64,000 bases of DNA from Flavobacterium dankookense. Lineage in GTDB: Bacteria > Bacteroidota > Bacteroidia > Flavobacteriales > Flavobacteriaceae. Position 1 is the stretch's first letter. The number at the start of each line of letters is the position of its first letter. The stretch covers positions 248,001-312,000 of the forward strand of contig NZ_SNXR01000015.1 of NCBI RefSeq assembly GCF_004362665.1, read 5' to 3'. The position numbers were made by a program, and so were the translations under genes. Under the pieces are notes generated by a model that was given only the letters and a program-made list of their open reading frames with translations, did not search any database and was not told the DNA's origin. Below, one piece after another: positions 52,345 to 63,900 of the stretch.

Positions 52345-53532
52345 ATGGCAAAAGAAAATTTTAATCGTAACAAGCCACACCTTAATATTGGTACAATTGG
52401 GCACGTGGATCACGGAAAAACTACATTAACTGCTGCAATCACTAAAGTATTATCTGATGCAGGTTATTGTCAAGCAAAATCATTTGATCAAATTGATAAT
52501 GCTCCTGAAGAAAAAGAAAGAGGTATTACTATCAATACATCACACGTTGAGTATGAAACTGCTAACCGTCACTATGCACACGTTGACTGTCCAGGTCACG
52601 CGGATTACGTAAAAAACATGGTTACTGGTGCTGCTCAAATGGACGGTGCTATCTTGGTAGTAGCTGCAACTGACGGACCAATGCCACAAACTCGTGAGCA
52701 CATTCTTTTAGGACGTCAAGTTGGTATTCCAAGAATCGTTGTATTCATGAATAAAGTGGATATGGTTGATGATGCGGAATTGTTAGAATTAGTTGAAATG
52801 GAAATCAGAGATTTATTATCTTTCTACGAATATGATGGGGATAATGGTCCTGTAATTCAAGGTTCAGCTTTAGGTGGATTGAATAACGATCCAGCTTGGG
52901 TTCCAAAAATTATTGAATTAATGGAAGCTTGTGATAACTGGATTGAAGAGCCAATCCGTGATACTGCTAAGCCATTCTTGATGCCAGTTGAAGACGTATT
53001 TACAATTACAGGTCGTGGAACTGTTGCAACAGGTCGTATCGAAACTGGAGTTGCTAATACTGGAGATCCTGTTGAAATCATCGGTATGGGAGCTGAAAAA
53101 TTAACTTCTACTATTACTGGAGTTGAGATGTTCCGTAAAATATTAGATAGAGGTGAAGCTGGAGATAACGTAGGTCTATTGTTAAGAGGTATTGATAAAG
53201 AATCTATTAAAAGAGGAATGGTTATCATTAAGCCAGGTTCAGTAAAACCACACGCTAAATTCAAAGCTGAAGTTTATATCTTGAAAAAAGAAGAAGGTGG
53301 TCGTCACACACCATTCCACAATAACTACCGTCCACAGTTTTACGTACGTACAACTGACGTAACTGGAGTTATTTCTTTACCAGCAGGTGTAGAGATGGTA
53401 ATGCCAGGTGATAACTTAACTATCGATGTAGCTTTATTAAGTCCAATTGCAATGAACGTAGGTTTACGTTTCGCTATCCGTGAAGGTGGTAGAACAGTTG
53501 GTGCTGGTCAAGTAACTGAAATCGTAGAGTAA
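52345..53532 (+). CDS. tuf: elongation factor Tu
   Basis: 395 residues. G1 GHVDHGKT (19-26), G3 DCPGHADYV near 81 and G4 NKVDMVD near 136 are intact, and domains II and III are complete (ending [14 protein letters not shown]). It delivers aminoacyl-tRNA to the ribosome as the GTP form. It lies in the conserved tRNA-tuf-tRNA-Trp-secE order, 57 bp after tRNA-Thr(GGT), and ends at a strong terminator. Codons are strongly biased, as expected for very high expression. Confidence 0.99.
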   Translation: MAKENFNRNKPHLNIGTIGHVDHGKTTLTAAITKVLSDAGYCQAKSFDQIDNAPEEKERGITINTSHVEYETANRHYAHVDCPGHADYVKNMVTGAAQMDGAILVVAATDGPMPQTREHILLGRQVGIPRIVVFMNKVDMVDDAELLELVEMEIRDLLSFYEYDGDNGPVIQGSALGGLNNDPAWVPKIIELMEACDNWIEEPIRDTAKPFLMPVEDVFTITGRGTVATGRIETGVANTGDPVEIIGMGAEKLTSTITGVEMFRKILDRGEAGDNVGLLLRGIDKESIKRGMVIIKPGSVKPHAKFKAEVYILKKEEGGRHTPFHNNYRPQFYVRTTDVTGVISLPAGVEMVMPGDNLTIDVALLSPIAMNVGLRFAIREGGRTVGAGQVTEIVE

Positions 53533-53549
53533 TTTATTTTAAATAATAA

Positions 53550-53586
53550 AAATCCAGTGTTGTTTTTTACAGCACTGGGTTTTTTT
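53550..53586 (+). terminator. terminator after tuf
   Basis: CCAGTGTTG and CAGCACTGG form a 9-bp stem (one G-T wobble), followed by a run of seven T. It ends 5 bp before tRNA-Trp. Confidence 0.88.
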
Positions 53587-53591
53587 AACAA

Positions 53592-53662
53592 ACGGGCGTA
53601 GTTCAAGGGTAGAATAGCGGTCTCCAAAACCGTTGATGGGGGTTCGAATCCCTCCGCCCGTG
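53592..53662 (+). tRNA. tRNA-Trp(CCA)
   Basis: 71 nt. Acceptor ACGGGCG/CGCCCGT pairs fully. Anticodon stem GCGGT/ACCGT with loop CTCCAAA gives CCA. T-arm GGGGG-TTCGAAT-CCCTC. It is followed 15 bp later by secE. Confidence 0.96.
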
Positions 53663-53677
53663 CAAATTTCACAAACA

Positions 53678-53875
53678 ATGACAAAAGTTGTTAATTATAT
53701 ATCGGAAGCATTCGAAGAATTGAAATCAAATGTTTCTTGGCCAATTTGGGCTGATGTTCAGCGCTATACTATAATAGTAGCTGTTTTTTCAATTGTATTA
53801 GCTGTTGCTACTTGGGGAGTTGATGAGCTTTTTGCGAAATCAATTGCTGAGTTTTTCAATTGGTTAAAACCATAA
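53678..53875 (+). CDS. secE: preprotein translocase subunit SecE
   Basis: 65 residues, the short single-helix form. The amphipathic YISEAFEELKSNVSWPIWADVQR region is followed by one membrane helix (YTIIVAVFSIVLAVATWGV) and a short tail. It stabilises SecY in the inner-membrane translocon. ATG 53678 is the real start, because the frame extends back into tRNA-Trp, which cannot be coding. nusG follows after 10 bp. Confidence 0.95.
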   Translation: MTKVVNYISEAFEELKSNVSWPIWADVQRYTIIVAVFSIVLAVATWGVDELFAKSIAEFFNWLKP

Positions 53876-53885
53876 TATTAAAAAC

Positions 53886-54437
53886 ATGGCTGATATTAGT
53901 GCAAAAAAGTGGTATGTTGTAAGAGCCGTTAGCGGACAAGAAAATAAGGTTAAGTCTTATATTGAAACTGAAATTAGTAGAATCGGTATGGCTGATTTTA
54001 TTTCTCAGGTTTTGGTGCCAACTGAAAAGGTTTTTCAAGTTAAGGATGGCAAGAAAATATCCAAAGACAAGGTTTATTTTCCAGGATATGTAATGATTGA
54101 AGCTAACCTTACAGGTGAAATTCCTCATATTATTAAATCTATAACAGGAGTTATTGGTTTTTTAGGTGAGGTAAAGGGAGGTGATCCAGTTCCTTTAAGA
54201 ATGTCTGAGGTGAACAGAATGTTAGGGAAAGTTGATGAGTTGGCTGTTAATACAGATACTCAAAATATTCCTTTCAATATTGGAGAAACTATTAAAGTTA
54301 TTGATGGTCCTTTCAATGGTTTCAATGGAACAATTGAAAAGATAAATGAAGAAAAGCGTAAACTTGAAGTAATGGTTAAAATTTTCGGAAGAAAAACGCC
54401 TTTAGAATTGAGTTTCATGCAAGTTGAAAAAGTATAA
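53886..54437 (+). CDS. nusG: transcription termination/antitermination protein NusG
   Basis: 183 residues. The NGN domain (WYVVRAVSGQENKVKSYIE, FPGYVMIEANL, about 1-115) is followed by a linker and the C-terminal KOW domain (GETIKVIDGPFNGFNGTIEKIN). It binds RNA polymerase near the clamp and links it with Rho or the ribosome. It sits between secE and rplK as in most bacteria. Confidence 0.97.
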   Translation: MADISAKKWYVVRAVSGQENKVKSYIETEISRIGMADFISQVLVPTEKVFQVKDGKKISKDKVYFPGYVMIEANLTGEIPHIIKSITGVIGFLGEVKGGDPVPLRMSEVNRMLGKVDELAVNTDTQNIPFNIGETIKVIDGPFNGFNGTIEKINEEKRKLEVMVKIFGRKTPLELSFMQVEKV

Positions 54438-54500
54438 TTTGTTACACTATTATAAACCGCAATAATTTGCTTCCACATTTTATTGTAAATTTTAAAAACA

Positions 54501-54941
54501 ATGGCTAAAGAGATTAGTAAAGTAGTTAAACTACAAGTTAAGGGAGGTGCTGCGAACCCATCGCCACCGGTTGGACCTGCTCTGGGAGCTGCTGGTGTTA
54601 ATATCATGGAGTTTTGTAAGCAATTTAATGCTAGAACTCAAGATCAACCTGGCAAAGTGTTACCGGTACAAATTACCGTGTATAAAGACAAATCGTTTGA
54701 TTTTGTTGTAAAAACTCCACCTGCTGCAATTCAATTATTGGATGCTGCTAAATTGAAATCTGGTTCAGGCGAGCCAAACAGAAAAAAAGTTGCTAATGTA
54801 ACTTGGGATCAAATTAAGATTATCGCTGAAGACAAGATGACTGATTTAAACGCTTTCACAATTGAATCTGCTATGAGTATGATTGCTGGAACAGCTAGAT
54901 CTATGGGTATAACTGTAACTGGAGATTCTCCTCTAAAATAA
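54501..54941 (+). CDS. rplK: 50S ribosomal protein uL11
   Basis: 146 residues. The N-terminal [23 protein letters not shown] segment and the C-terminal rRNA-binding domain ([30 protein letters not shown]) are complete. It forms the stalk base with 23S rRNA at the GTPase-associated centre. It lies 63 bp after nusG and 8 bp before rplA. Confidence 0.98.
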   Translation: MAKEISKVVKLQVKGGAANPSPPVGPALGAAGVNIMEFCKQFNARTQDQPGKVLPVQITVYKDKSFDFVVKTPPAAIQLLDAAKLKSGSGEPNRKKVANVTWDQIKIIAEDKMTDLNAFTIESAMSMIAGTARSMGITVTGDSPLK

Positions 54942-54949
54942 GGTAAGAA

Positions 54950-55639
54950 ATGGCAAAATTGACAAAAAAACAAAAAGAAGCTGCTTCAAAAATTGAGAAG
55001 AACAAACTTTATTCATTAAAAGACGCTTCATCTTTATTGAAAACGGTTGCTTCTGCAAAATTTGACGAATCAGTTGATATTGCTGTTCGTTTAGGAGTTG
55101 ATCCAAGAAAAGCAAATCAAATGGTAAGAGGTGTTGTTACATTACCTCACGGAACTGGTAAAGATACTAAAGTTTTAGCTTTAGTTACTCCAGATAAAGA
55201 AGCAGAAGCTAAAGCAGCTGGTGCTGATTACGTAGGTTTAGATGATTACCTTCAAAAAATAAAAGATGGTTGGACAGACGTTGATGTAATCATCACTATG
55301 CCAGCTATAATGGGTAAATTAGGTCCTTTGGGTCGTGTATTAGGTCCAAGAGGTTTAATGCCAAACCCTAAAACGGGAACAGTTACTATGGAAATAGGTA
55401 AAGCTGTTGCTGAAGTAAAAGCGGGTAAAATCGACTTTAAAGTTGATAAAACTGGAATCGTTCATGCTGGTATCGGAAGAATTTCTTTCGAAGCAGACAA
55501 GATTGTAGATAACGCCCACGAAATTATTCAAACACTAGTTAAATTAAAACCAACTGCAGCTAAAGGAACATATATTAAGAGTATTCACATCTCTTCTACA
55601 ATGAGCCCTGCTATCGCTTTAGATCCTAAAGCAGTATAA
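54950..55639 (+). CDS. rplA: 50S ribosomal protein uL1
   Basis: 229 residues. Typical segments are [19 protein letters not shown] near residue 45, the [20 protein letters not shown] core near 125-145 and [14 protein letters not shown] near 170. It forms the mobile L1 stalk and in other bacteria represses its own rplK-rplA mRNA. It lies 8 bp after rplK, so it is probably coupled to it. Confidence 0.98.
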   Translation: MAKLTKKQKEAASKIEKNKLYSLKDASSLLKTVASAKFDESVDIAVRLGVDPRKANQMVRGVVTLPHGTGKDTKVLALVTPDKEAEAKAAGADYVGLDDYLQKIKDGWTDVDVIITMPAIMGKLGPLGRVLGPRGLMPNPKTGTVTMEIGKAVAEVKAGKIDFKVDKTGIVHAGIGRISFEADKIVDNAHEIIQTLVKLKPTAAKGTYIKSIHISSTMSPAIALDPKAV

Positions 55640-55662
55640 TTGGTAGTTAAACATATTTTATT

Positions 55663-56163
55663 ATGACAAGAGAAGAAAAATCAATCGCGATAGAAGATTT
55701 AACTGCAAAGTTGGCCGAAAGTAATATAGTATATATTGCCGACACCTCTGGGTTAGACGCAGAAACTACTTCAAGTTTAAGAAGAGCTTGTTTCAAAGCA
55801 GGTATCAAATTAGAAGTAGTAAAGAACACTTTGCTTGAAAAAGCAATGGAAGCTTCAAGTAATGATTATGGTGATTTGACATCTGTATTAAAAGGAAACT
55901 CTTCCATTTTTATTGCAGATATCGCAAATTCGCCTGCAAAAATCATTAAAGATTTTAGAAAAAAATCAGATAAACCAGCTTTCAAAGGAGCTTATATCAA
56001 TGGTGAAATATACATCGGTGATAACCTTTTAGATAGCTTGGCTTCATTGAAATCTAAAGAAGAAGTTATTGGAGAAATCATTGGATTACTTCAATCTCCT
56101 GCTCAGCGTATTATTTCAGCGTTATTAAACAATGCTGAGAAAAAAGGTGAAGCAGCAGAATAA
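55663..56163 (+). CDS. rplJ: 50S ribosomal protein uL10
   Basis: 166 residues. The RNA-binding N-domain (AKLAESNIVYIADTSGLDAE, KLEVVKNTLLEKAM) is followed by a C-terminal helix that holds bL12 dimers (ALLNNAEKKGEAAE at the end). It is the base of the L12 stalk, with rplL 53 bp downstream. No leader signal for autoregulation was recognised. Confidence 0.97.
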   Translation: MTREEKSIAIEDLTAKLAESNIVYIADTSGLDAETTSSLRRACFKAGIKLEVVKNTLLEKAMEASSNDYGDLTSVLKGNSSIFIADIANSPAKIIKDFRKKSDKPAFKGAYINGEIYIGDNLLDSLASLKSKEEVIGEIIGLLQSPAQRIISALLNNAEKKGEAAE

Positions 56164-56216
56164 TTAGAGCAGACTAAAAAAATAATAATTAAAGAACATT
56201 TTAAACGATAGAAAAA

Positions 56217-56591
56217 ATGGCAGATTTGAAACAATTCGCAGAACAATTAGTTAACCTTACAGTAAAAGAAGTTAACGATTTAGCTACAATATTAAAAGAT
56301 GAGTATGGTATCGAGCCTGCTGCTGCAGCTGTAGTAGTTGCTGCTGGTGGAGGTGCTGGAGCTGAAGCTGCTGAAGAGCAAACTGAATTTACAGTAGTAT
56401 TGAAAGATGCTGGTGCTTCTAAATTAGCAGTTGTAAAAGCAGTTAAAGAATTAACAGGTCTTGGCTTAAAAGAAGCAAAAGATTTAGTTGACGGTGCACC
56501 ATCTAATATTAAAGAAGGAGTTACTAAAGCTGAAGCTGAAGGTTTGAAAAAATCTTTAGAAGAAGCTGGAGCTGTTGTTGAATTAAAATAA
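56217..56591 (+). CDS. rplL: 50S ribosomal protein bL12
   Basis: 124 residues. The N-terminal dimerisation helices ([21 protein letters not shown]) precede an Ala/Gly-rich hinge near residues 38-52 and the C-terminal factor-binding domain ([37 protein letters not shown]). It recruits GTPase factors to the ribosome. It is followed by a 12-bp attenuator-like hairpin before rpoB. Confidence 0.98.
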   Translation: MADLKQFAEQLVNLTVKEVNDLATILKDEYGIEPAAAAVVVAAGGGAGAEAAEEQTEFTVVLKDAGASKLAVVKAVKELTGLGLKEAKDLVDGAPSNIKEGVTKAEAEGLKKSLEEAGAVVELK

Positions 56592-56613
56592 TAAAACACC
56601 AGTTTTGGAACTA

Positions 56614-56656
56614 GGTTTAGGTCTTGAGTTAACCATCAAAGACCTAAACCATTTTT
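56614..56656 (+). terminator. rplL-rpoB attenuator-like hairpin
   Basis: GGTTTAGGTCTT and AAGACCTAAACC form a perfect 12-bp stem with a 13-nt loop, followed by ATTTTT. It lies 22 bp after rplL. In E. coli a partial terminator at the same place lowers rpoBC relative to rplL. Confidence 0.8.
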
Positions 56657-56854
56657 CGTATAATAAAATTATATATATTTTATTACTGCATTAGCTCAAA
56701 TTACGATGGAGCTTTTAATCATTACGAAGAAAAAAATAGACAATTTTTCCTGGTTTATTTTTAAGAGGTATTGATTATAAAAAAAAGGAAAGTAGAGATT
56801 GAACAGTGTTTTTACACAAAAATTACTTTTTTTAAATCAAAATTTTGTCCATTG

Positions 56855-59800
56855 ATGATAACAAATCAGACTGAAAGATTGAATTTTGCCTCAACAAAAA
56901 ACATACCTCAATATCCAGATTTTCTAGATGTTCAGGTTAAGTCTTTTAAAGATTTCTTCCAATTAGAAACGAAATCTGACGAAAGAGGCAACGAAGGTTT
57001 ATACAATACCTTCATGGAGAACTTCCCAATAACTGATACAAGAAACCAATTTGTATTAGAATTTTTAGATTACTTCGTTGATCCACCACGTTATACAATT
57101 GAAGAGTGTATTGATAGAGGTTTAACTTATAGCGTTCCGCTTAAAGCTAGACTAAAATTATACTGTACAGATCCAGAACACGAGGATTTTGAAACGATTG
57201 TTCAAGACGTATATCTTGGTACAATTCCATACATGACACCGAGTGGTACATTTGTTATCAATGGTGCCGAAAGAGTTGTTGTATCTCAGTTACACCGTTC
57301 TCCAGGCGTTTTCTTTGGTCAATCATTCCATGCAAATGGAACCAAATTATATTCTGCCAGAGTAATTCCTTTCAAAGGTTCTTGGATAGAATTCGCTACC
57401 GATATCAACAACGTAATGTATGCGTATATCGATAGAAAGAAAAAATTACCTGTTACAACTCTTTTACGTGCTATTGGATTTGAAAGAGATAAAGATATTC
57501 TTGAAATTTTTGACCTTGCAGAAGAAATAAAAGTTTCAAAAACAGGACTTAAAAAATATATCGGTAGAAAATTAGCTGCCCGTGTATTGAACACATGGCA
57601 CGAAGATTTCGTTGATGAAGATACTGGTGAAGTAGTTTCTATCGAGCGTAACGAAATTATATTAGATCGTGATACGATTATCGACAAAGATAATGTGGAA
57701 GAAATCATTGATTCTAATGTAAAATCAATTTTGTTACACAAAGAGGATAATAATCAAGTTGATTATGCAATTATCCATAACACATTGCAAAAAGATCCAA
57801 CAAACTCTGAAAAAGAAGCTGTTGAACATATATATAGACAATTACGTAATGCTGAACCGCCTGATGAAGAAACAGCGCGTGGTATTATTGATAAATTATT
57901 CTTCTCTGACCAACGTTATAACCTAGGTGAAGTAGGTCGTTATAGAATGAACAAAAAGTTAAACCTTGATATTCCAATGGAAAAGCAAGTTTTAACTAAA
58001 GAAGATATCATTACTATCATCAAATATTTGATCGAATTAATTAATGCGAAAGCTGATATTGATGATATTGATCACTTATCAAACCGTCGTGTTAGAACTG
58101 TTGGTGAACAACTTTCTCAACAATTTGGTGTTGGTTTAGCTCGTATGGCTAGAACTATTCGTGAGAGAATGAACGTTAGAGATAACGAGGTGTTTACACC
58201 AATCGATTTGATTAATGCTAAGACATTATCATCGGTTATCAACTCTTTCTTTGGTACTAATCAGTTATCTCAATTTATGGATCAAACCAATCCATTAGCT
58301 GAGATTACACACAAAAGAAGATTATCAGCACTTGGACCAGGCGGACTTTCTAGAGAAAGAGCTGGTTTCGAGGTTCGTGACGTTCACTATACACACTACG
58401 GAAGACTTTGTCCAATTGAAACTCCTGAAGGACCGAACATTGGATTGATTTCATCTCTAGGGGTTTATGCAAAAGTTAACGGAATGGGATTCATCGAAAC
58501 TCCTTACCGTAAAGTAACTAACGGAACTGTTGACTTAACTTCTGAACCAATTTACTTGAGCGCTGAAGAAGAAGAAGGTAAAATGATTGCGCAAGCAAAC
58601 ATCGAAATGGATGGAAAAGGAAAAATTACTGCTGATAAAGTTATTGCTCGTGAAGAAGGTGATTTCCCAGTTGTAGATCCAAATGAAATTCATTACACTG
58701 ACGTTGCACCTAATCAAATTGCTTCTATTTCGGCTTCATTAATTCCTTTCTTGGAACATGATGATGCGAACCGTGCCTTGATGGGATCAAACATGATGCG
58801 TCAAGCCGTTCCATTATTACGTCCAGAAGCTCCAATCGTTGGAACTGGTCTTGAAAGACAAGTGGCTTCAGATTCAAGAGTTTTAATTAACGCAGAAGGA
58901 AACGGAACTGTTGAATACGTTGATGCTAATATGATTACTATCAAATACGACAGAACGGAAGAAGAAAGAATGGTAAGTTTTGACGCTGATGAAAAAACAT
59001 ACCAATTAATTAAATTTAGAAAAACGAATCAAAGTACTTCTATTAACCTAAAACCTATTGTAAGAAAAGGAGATAGAGTTAAATTAGGTCAAGTTCTTTG
59101 TGAAGGATATGCTACTCAAAATGGAGAATTAGCACTAGGAAGAAATCTTAAAGTAGCGTTTATGCCATGGAAAGGTTATAACTTCGAGGATGCAATTGTA
59201 ATCTCTGAAAAAGTAGTTCGTGATGATATTTTCACCTCAATCCACGTAGATGATTATTCATTAGAAGTTAGAGATACTAAATTAGGTAACGAAGAGTTAA
59301 CTAATGATATTCCTAACGTTTCTGAAGAAGCAACAAAAGATTTAGATGAAAATGGTATGATTAGAATTGGTGCTGAAGTAAAACCTGGCGATATTCTAAT
59401 CGGAAAAATTACACCTAAAGGAGAATCAGACCCAACTCCAGAAGAAAAACTTTTAAGAGCTATCTTCGGTGATAAAGCTGGTGATGTAAAAGATGCATCG
59501 TTAAAAGCATCTCCTTCATTACACGGTGTAGTTTTGGATAAAAAATTATTCGCTAGAGCGGTAAAAGATAAAAAGAAACGTACCAAAGATAAAGATGATT
59601 TGACATCTTTAGAAATGGAATTTGAAACTAAATTTGTTGAGTTAAAAGACAGATTAATCGAAAAATTGTTTGTAATTGTTGATGGTAAAACATCGCAAGG
59701 AGTAATGAATGACTTAGGAGAAGAAGTACTTCCAAAAGGAAAAAAATACTCTAAAAAAATGTTGCAATCAGTTGAGGATTTTGCTCACTTAACAAAAGGG

Positions 59801-60667
59801 CAATGGGTTTCTGATGACGAAACTAACAGATTGGTTAACGACTTAATTCACAACTACAAAATCAAATTAAACGATTTACAAGGTGCGTTAAGAAGAGAGA
59901 AATTTACCATCACTGTTGGAGATGAATTACCAGCTGGAATACTGAAATTAGCAAAAGTTTATATTGCTAAAAAACGTAAACTAAAAGTGGGTGATAAAAT
60001 GGCTGGACGTCACGGTAACAAAGGTATTGTTGCACGTATTGTTCGTCACGAAGATATGCCATTCCTTGAGGATGGAACGCCAGTTGATATTGTATTAAAT
60101 CCACTTGGTGTACCTTCTCGTATGAACATTGGACAAATTTATGAAACTGTTCTTGGTTGGGCTGGAATGAATTTGGGTAGAAAATATGCTACACCAATTT
60201 TTGACGGAGCAACTTTAGATCAAATTAATGAATTAACAGACGAAGCAGGAATTCCAAGATTTGGTCATACGTATTTATATGATGGAGGAACTGGAGAACG
60301 TTTCCACCAAGCAGCAACAGTTGGAGTTATCTATATGTTGAAACTTGGACACATGGTTGACGATAAAATGCACGCACGTTCAATTGGACCATACTCACTT
60401 ATCACGCAACAACCACTTGGAGGTAAAGCTCAATTTGGAGGTCAGCGTTTTGGAGAAATGGAGGTTTGGGCACTTGAAGCATACGGTGCGTCAAGTACAC
60501 TTCGTGAAATATTGACTGTTAAATCGGATGACGTAATTGGTAGAGCTAAAACTTACGAAGCAATCGTAAAAGGTGAAACTATGCCAGAACCAGGATTGCC
60601 AGAATCATTCAATGTATTAATGCATGAATTGAAAGGTCTTGGATTAGACATCAGATTAGAAGAATAA
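56855..60667 (+). CDS. rpoB: DNA-directed RNA polymerase subunit beta
   Basis: 1270 residues from the Met of [13 protein letters not shown]. The Rif region has [19 protein letters not shown] near residue 466 and [13 protein letters not shown] near 483. The C-terminal part has [16 protein letters not shown] near 1045 and the end [10 protein letters not shown]. Wild-type-like residues at the usual rifampicin positions suggest no resistance change. A 28-codon in-frame extension to 56771 is rejected, because it is Lys/Phe-rich and lacks family similarity. The gene lies 263 bp after rplL and is followed by a long 271-bp spacer before rpoC. Confidence 0.98.
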   Translation: MITNQTERLNFASTKNIPQYPDFLDVQVKSFKDFFQLETKSDERGNEGLYNTFMENFPITDTRNQFVLEFLDYFVDPPRYTIEECIDRGLTYSVPLKARLKLYCTDPEHEDFETIVQDVYLGTIPYMTPSGTFVINGAERVVVSQLHRSPGVFFGQSFHANGTKLYSARVIPFKGSWIEFATDINNVMYAYIDRKKKLPVTTLLRAIGFERDKDILEIFDLAEEIKVSKTGLKKYIGRKLAARVLNTWHEDFVDEDTGEVVSIERNEIILDRDTIIDKDNVEEIIDSNVKSILLHKEDNNQVDYAIIHNTLQKDPTNSEKEAVEHIYRQLRNAEPPDEETARGIIDKLFFSDQRYNLGEVGRYRMNKKLNLDIPMEKQVLTKEDIITIIKYLIELINAKADIDDIDHLSNRRVRTVGEQLSQQFGVGLARMARTIRERMNVRDNEVFTPIDLINAKTLSSVINSFFGTNQLSQFMDQTNPLAEITHKRRLSALGPGGLSRERAGFEVRDVHYTHYGRLCPIETPEGPNIGLISSLGVYAKVNGMGFIETPYRKVTNGTVDLTSEPIYLSAEEEEGKMIAQANIEMDGKGKITADKVIAREEGDFPVVDPNEIHYTDVAPNQIASISASLIPFLEHDDANRALMGSNMMRQAVPLLRPEAPIVGTGLERQVASDSRVLINAEGNGTVEYVDANMITIKYDRTEEERMVSFDADEKTYQLIKFRKTNQSTSINLKPIVRKGDRVKLGQVLCEGYATQNGELALGRNLKVAFMPWKGYNFEDAIVISEKVVRDDIFTSIHVDDYSLEVRDTKLGNEELTNDIPNVSEEATKDLDENGMIRIGAEVKPGDILIGKITPKGESDPTPEEKLLRAIFGDKAGDVKDASLKASPSLHGVVLDKKLFARAVKDKKKRTKDKDDLTSLEMEFETKFVELKDRLIEKLFVIVDGKTSQGVMNDLGEEVLPKGKKYSKKMLQSVEDFAHLTKGQWVSDDETNRLVNDLIHNYKIKLNDLQGALRREKFTITVGDELPAGILKLAKVYIAKKRKLKVGDKMAGRHGNKGIVARIVRHEDMPFLEDGTPVDIVLNPLGVPSRMNIGQIYETVLGWAGMNLGRKYATPIFDGATLDQINELTDEAGIPRFGHTYLYDGGTGERFHQAATVGVIYMLKLGHMVDDKMHARSIGPYSLITQQPLGGKAQFGGQRFGEMEVWALEAYGASSTLREILTVKSDDVIGRAKTYEAIVKGETMPEPGLPESFNVLMHELKGLGLDIRLEE

Positions 60668-60683
60668 ACAAGTAAACAGTATA

Positions 60684-60715
60684 AGTTTCAGTTAGCAATA
60701 ATGCTGACTGAAACT
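60684..60715 (+). promoter_or_regulatory. 14-bp hairpin between rpoB and rpoC
   Basis: AGTTTCAGTTAGCA pairs over all 14 bp (one T-G wobble) with TGCTGACTGAAACT around an ATAA loop, starting 16 bp after the rpoB stop. No T-tract follows, so it is not a classical terminator. It may be an RNA processing or stability site. The following CTGAAAACTGGATACT resembles the intergenic repeats at 5482-5544. Confidence 0.7.
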
Positions 60716-60938
60716 GAAAACTGGATACTTTTTCAAAATAAGTTTTTAAAGATTTATACCCGTAAACCGTTCCGATTTTTTATATAATAGTAAGTTGTAT
60801 AACTAGCACTTCAAGGTGAAAGAGACTTGAGGTTTTGAGAAGTAACTCGAGGTAGTAGCTGAATGATATACTCTTTTTAAGAGGAAAATCATAAATCTAA
60901 ATTCAATTTTAATTGCAAATAAATCAATAGTAAAAACT

Positions 60939-63900
60939 ATGATGAATAATAGAAACAATAAGGACAATAAGAATACTATCAAAAGATTTGATAGAATTTC
61001 AATTGGTTTGGCTTCACCAGAATCAATCTTGGCAGAGTCAAGAGGTGAGGTTTTAAAACCGGAAACTATCAATTATAGAACTCACAAACCAGAACGTGAT
61101 GGTCTTTTCTGCGAAAGAATTTTCGGACCAGTAAAAGATTTCGAATGTGCTTGTGGAAAATACAAAAGAATTCGCTACAAAGGAATTGTTTGTGACCGAT
61201 GTGGTGTTGAAGTTACAGAGAAAAAAGTACGTCGTGATAGAGTAGGACACATCAATCTTGTTGTGCCAATTGCTCACATTTGGTATTTCCGTTCACTTCC
61301 AAACAAAATTGGTTACATACTTGGATTGCCATCTAAGAAATTAGATATGATTATCTACTACGAAAGATATGTAGTAATTCAAGCAGGTATCGCTCAAAAT
61401 GCTGAAGGAGAATCACTTCAAAGACTAGACTTTTTGACTGAAGAAGAATATCTAAATATTTTAGATACACTTCCAATGGAAAATCAATATTTAGATGATA
61501 ATGATCCAAATAAATTCATTGCCAAAATGGGTGCTGAATGTATTATGGATTTATTAGCGCGTACAGATTTAGATGCATTGTCTTATGATTTAAGACATAG
61601 CGCTAATAACGAAACATCTAAACAAAGAAAAACAGAAGCGTTAAAAAGATTGCAAGTTGTTGAATCTTTCCGTGAAGCAAATCTAAATAGAGAAAACCGT
61701 CCAGAATGGATGATTCTTAAAGTTATACCAGTTATTCCACCAGAATTACGTCCGTTAGTGCCACTTGATGGTGGTCGTTTCGCGACATCTGATTTGAATG
61801 ATTTGTACCGTAGAGTTATCATCAGAAACAACCGTTTAAAAAGATTAATGGAAATCAAAGCTCCAGAAGTTATCTTAAGAAACGAAAAGCGTATGTTACA
61901 AGAATCTGTAGATTCATTGTTTGATAACACACGTAAAGCTTCTGCAGTTAAAACAGAATCAAATAGACCATTAAAATCACTTTCTGACTCGTTAAAAGGT
62001 AAGCAAGGTCGTTTCCGTCAAAACTTATTAGGAAAACGTGTTGATTATTCTGCACGTTCAGTAATTGTTGTTGGACCAGAAATGAAATTGTTCGAATGTG
62101 GTCTTCCAAAAGATATGGCTGCTGAATTATACAAACCATTCGTTATTCGTAAATTAATCGAAAGAGGAATTGTTAAAACAGTTAAATCGGCTAAAAAAAT
62201 AATTGATAAAAAAGAACCAGTAGTTTGGGATATTTTAGAAAATGTAATTAAAGGACATCCAGTATTACTGAATCGTGCTCCTACATTACACAGATTGGGT
62301 ATTCAAGCTTTCCAACCAAAATTAATTGAAGGAAAAGCTATCCAATTACACCCATTGGTATGTACAGCATTCAACGCGGATTTTGATGGTGACCAGATGG
62401 CAGTTCACTTGCCACTTGGACCTGAAGCTATTTTGGAAGCACAATTATTAATGTTGGCTTCGCACAATATCTTGAATCCTGCAAATGGTGCGCCAATTAC
62501 CGTTCCATCTCAAGACATGGTTCTTGGTCTTTATTATATGACCAAAGAAAGATTATCAACTCCAGAGCATCCAATTTTAGGTCAAGATTTGACATTCTAT
62601 TCTGCCGAAGAATGTAATATTGCATTAAACGAAGGAAGAGTTGAATTGAATGCAAGAGTTAAAATTAGAGCTAAAGATTTTAATGAAAATGGAGAATTAG
62701 TTTATAAAATTATTCAAACAACTGCAGGAAGAGTTCTATTTAATGAAGTGGTTCCACAAGCTGCAGGTTATATAAACGAAGTATTAACTAAAAAATCTTT
62801 ACGTGATATTATTGGAAAAATCTTGTCGGTAACTGATGTTCCTACAACTGCTGCTTTCCTTGATGAAATGAAAGATATGGGATATAAATTCGCTTTCAAA
62901 GGTGGTTTGTCATTCTCATTAGGTGATATTAGAATTCCTGAACAAAAAACTAAATTGATTGCTGATGCAAGAGAACAAGTAGAAGGAATTTCGTTAAACT
63001 ACAACATGGGACTTATTACCAATAACGAACGTTACAACCAAGTTATTGATATCTGGACTTCTGCCAATGCGCAATTAACAGAATTAGCAATGAAGAATAT
63101 CCGTGAGGACCAACAAGGTTTCAACTCGGTATATATGATGCTTGACTCTGGAGCGCGTGGATCTAAAGAACAAATTCGTCAGTTAACTGGTATGCGTGGT
63201 TTGATGGCTAAGCCTAAAAAATCTACTGCTGGTGGTGGTGAAATTATTGAAAACCCAATTCTTTCTAACTTTAAAGAAGGTCTTTCTATCCTTGAGTACT
63301 TTATTTCTACTCACGGTGCGCGTAAAGGACTTGCGGATACGGCTCTTAAAACTGCCGATGCAGGTTACTTAACTCGTAGATTACATGACGTTTCTCAAGA
63401 TGTTATTGTAAACTCTGTAGATTGTGGTACATTAAGAGGAATTGAAGTTTCTGCTTTAAAGAAAAACGAAGAAATTGTTGAAACATTAGGAGAAAGAATT
63501 TTAGGACGTGTTGCACTACAAGACGTTATTAATCCTCTTGATTCAAATATATTAGTTCACGCTGGTGAACAAATTACTGAAGCTATCGTTAAAGCAATTG
63601 AAGAATCTCCAGTTGAAAAAGTGGAAGTTCGTTCACCATTGACTTGTGAAGCTAAAAAAGGTATTTGTGCTAAATGTTACGGAAGAAACTTAGCTACTGG
63701 AAAAATGACCCAAAAAGGTGAAGCTGTTGGTGTTATCGCTGCACAATCTATTGGTGAGCCTGGAACACAGTTAACATTACGTACATTCCACGTTGGTGGA
63801 GTTGCTGGAGGAGTTTCGGAAGAATCAACAATTGTAGCAAGATTTGGTGGAAAACTTGAAATTGAAGATTTAAAAACTGTAGTTGGTGATGATAACGATG

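Noticed and set aside
53633-53677. Extension of secE into tRNA-Trp
   Set aside because: The tRNA occupies these bases. The ATG at 53678 gives a normal SecE.
56771-56854. 28-codon N-terminal extension of rpoB
   Set aside because: The composition is unlike RpoB, and the conserved beginning [11 protein letters not shown] has its own ATG at 56855.
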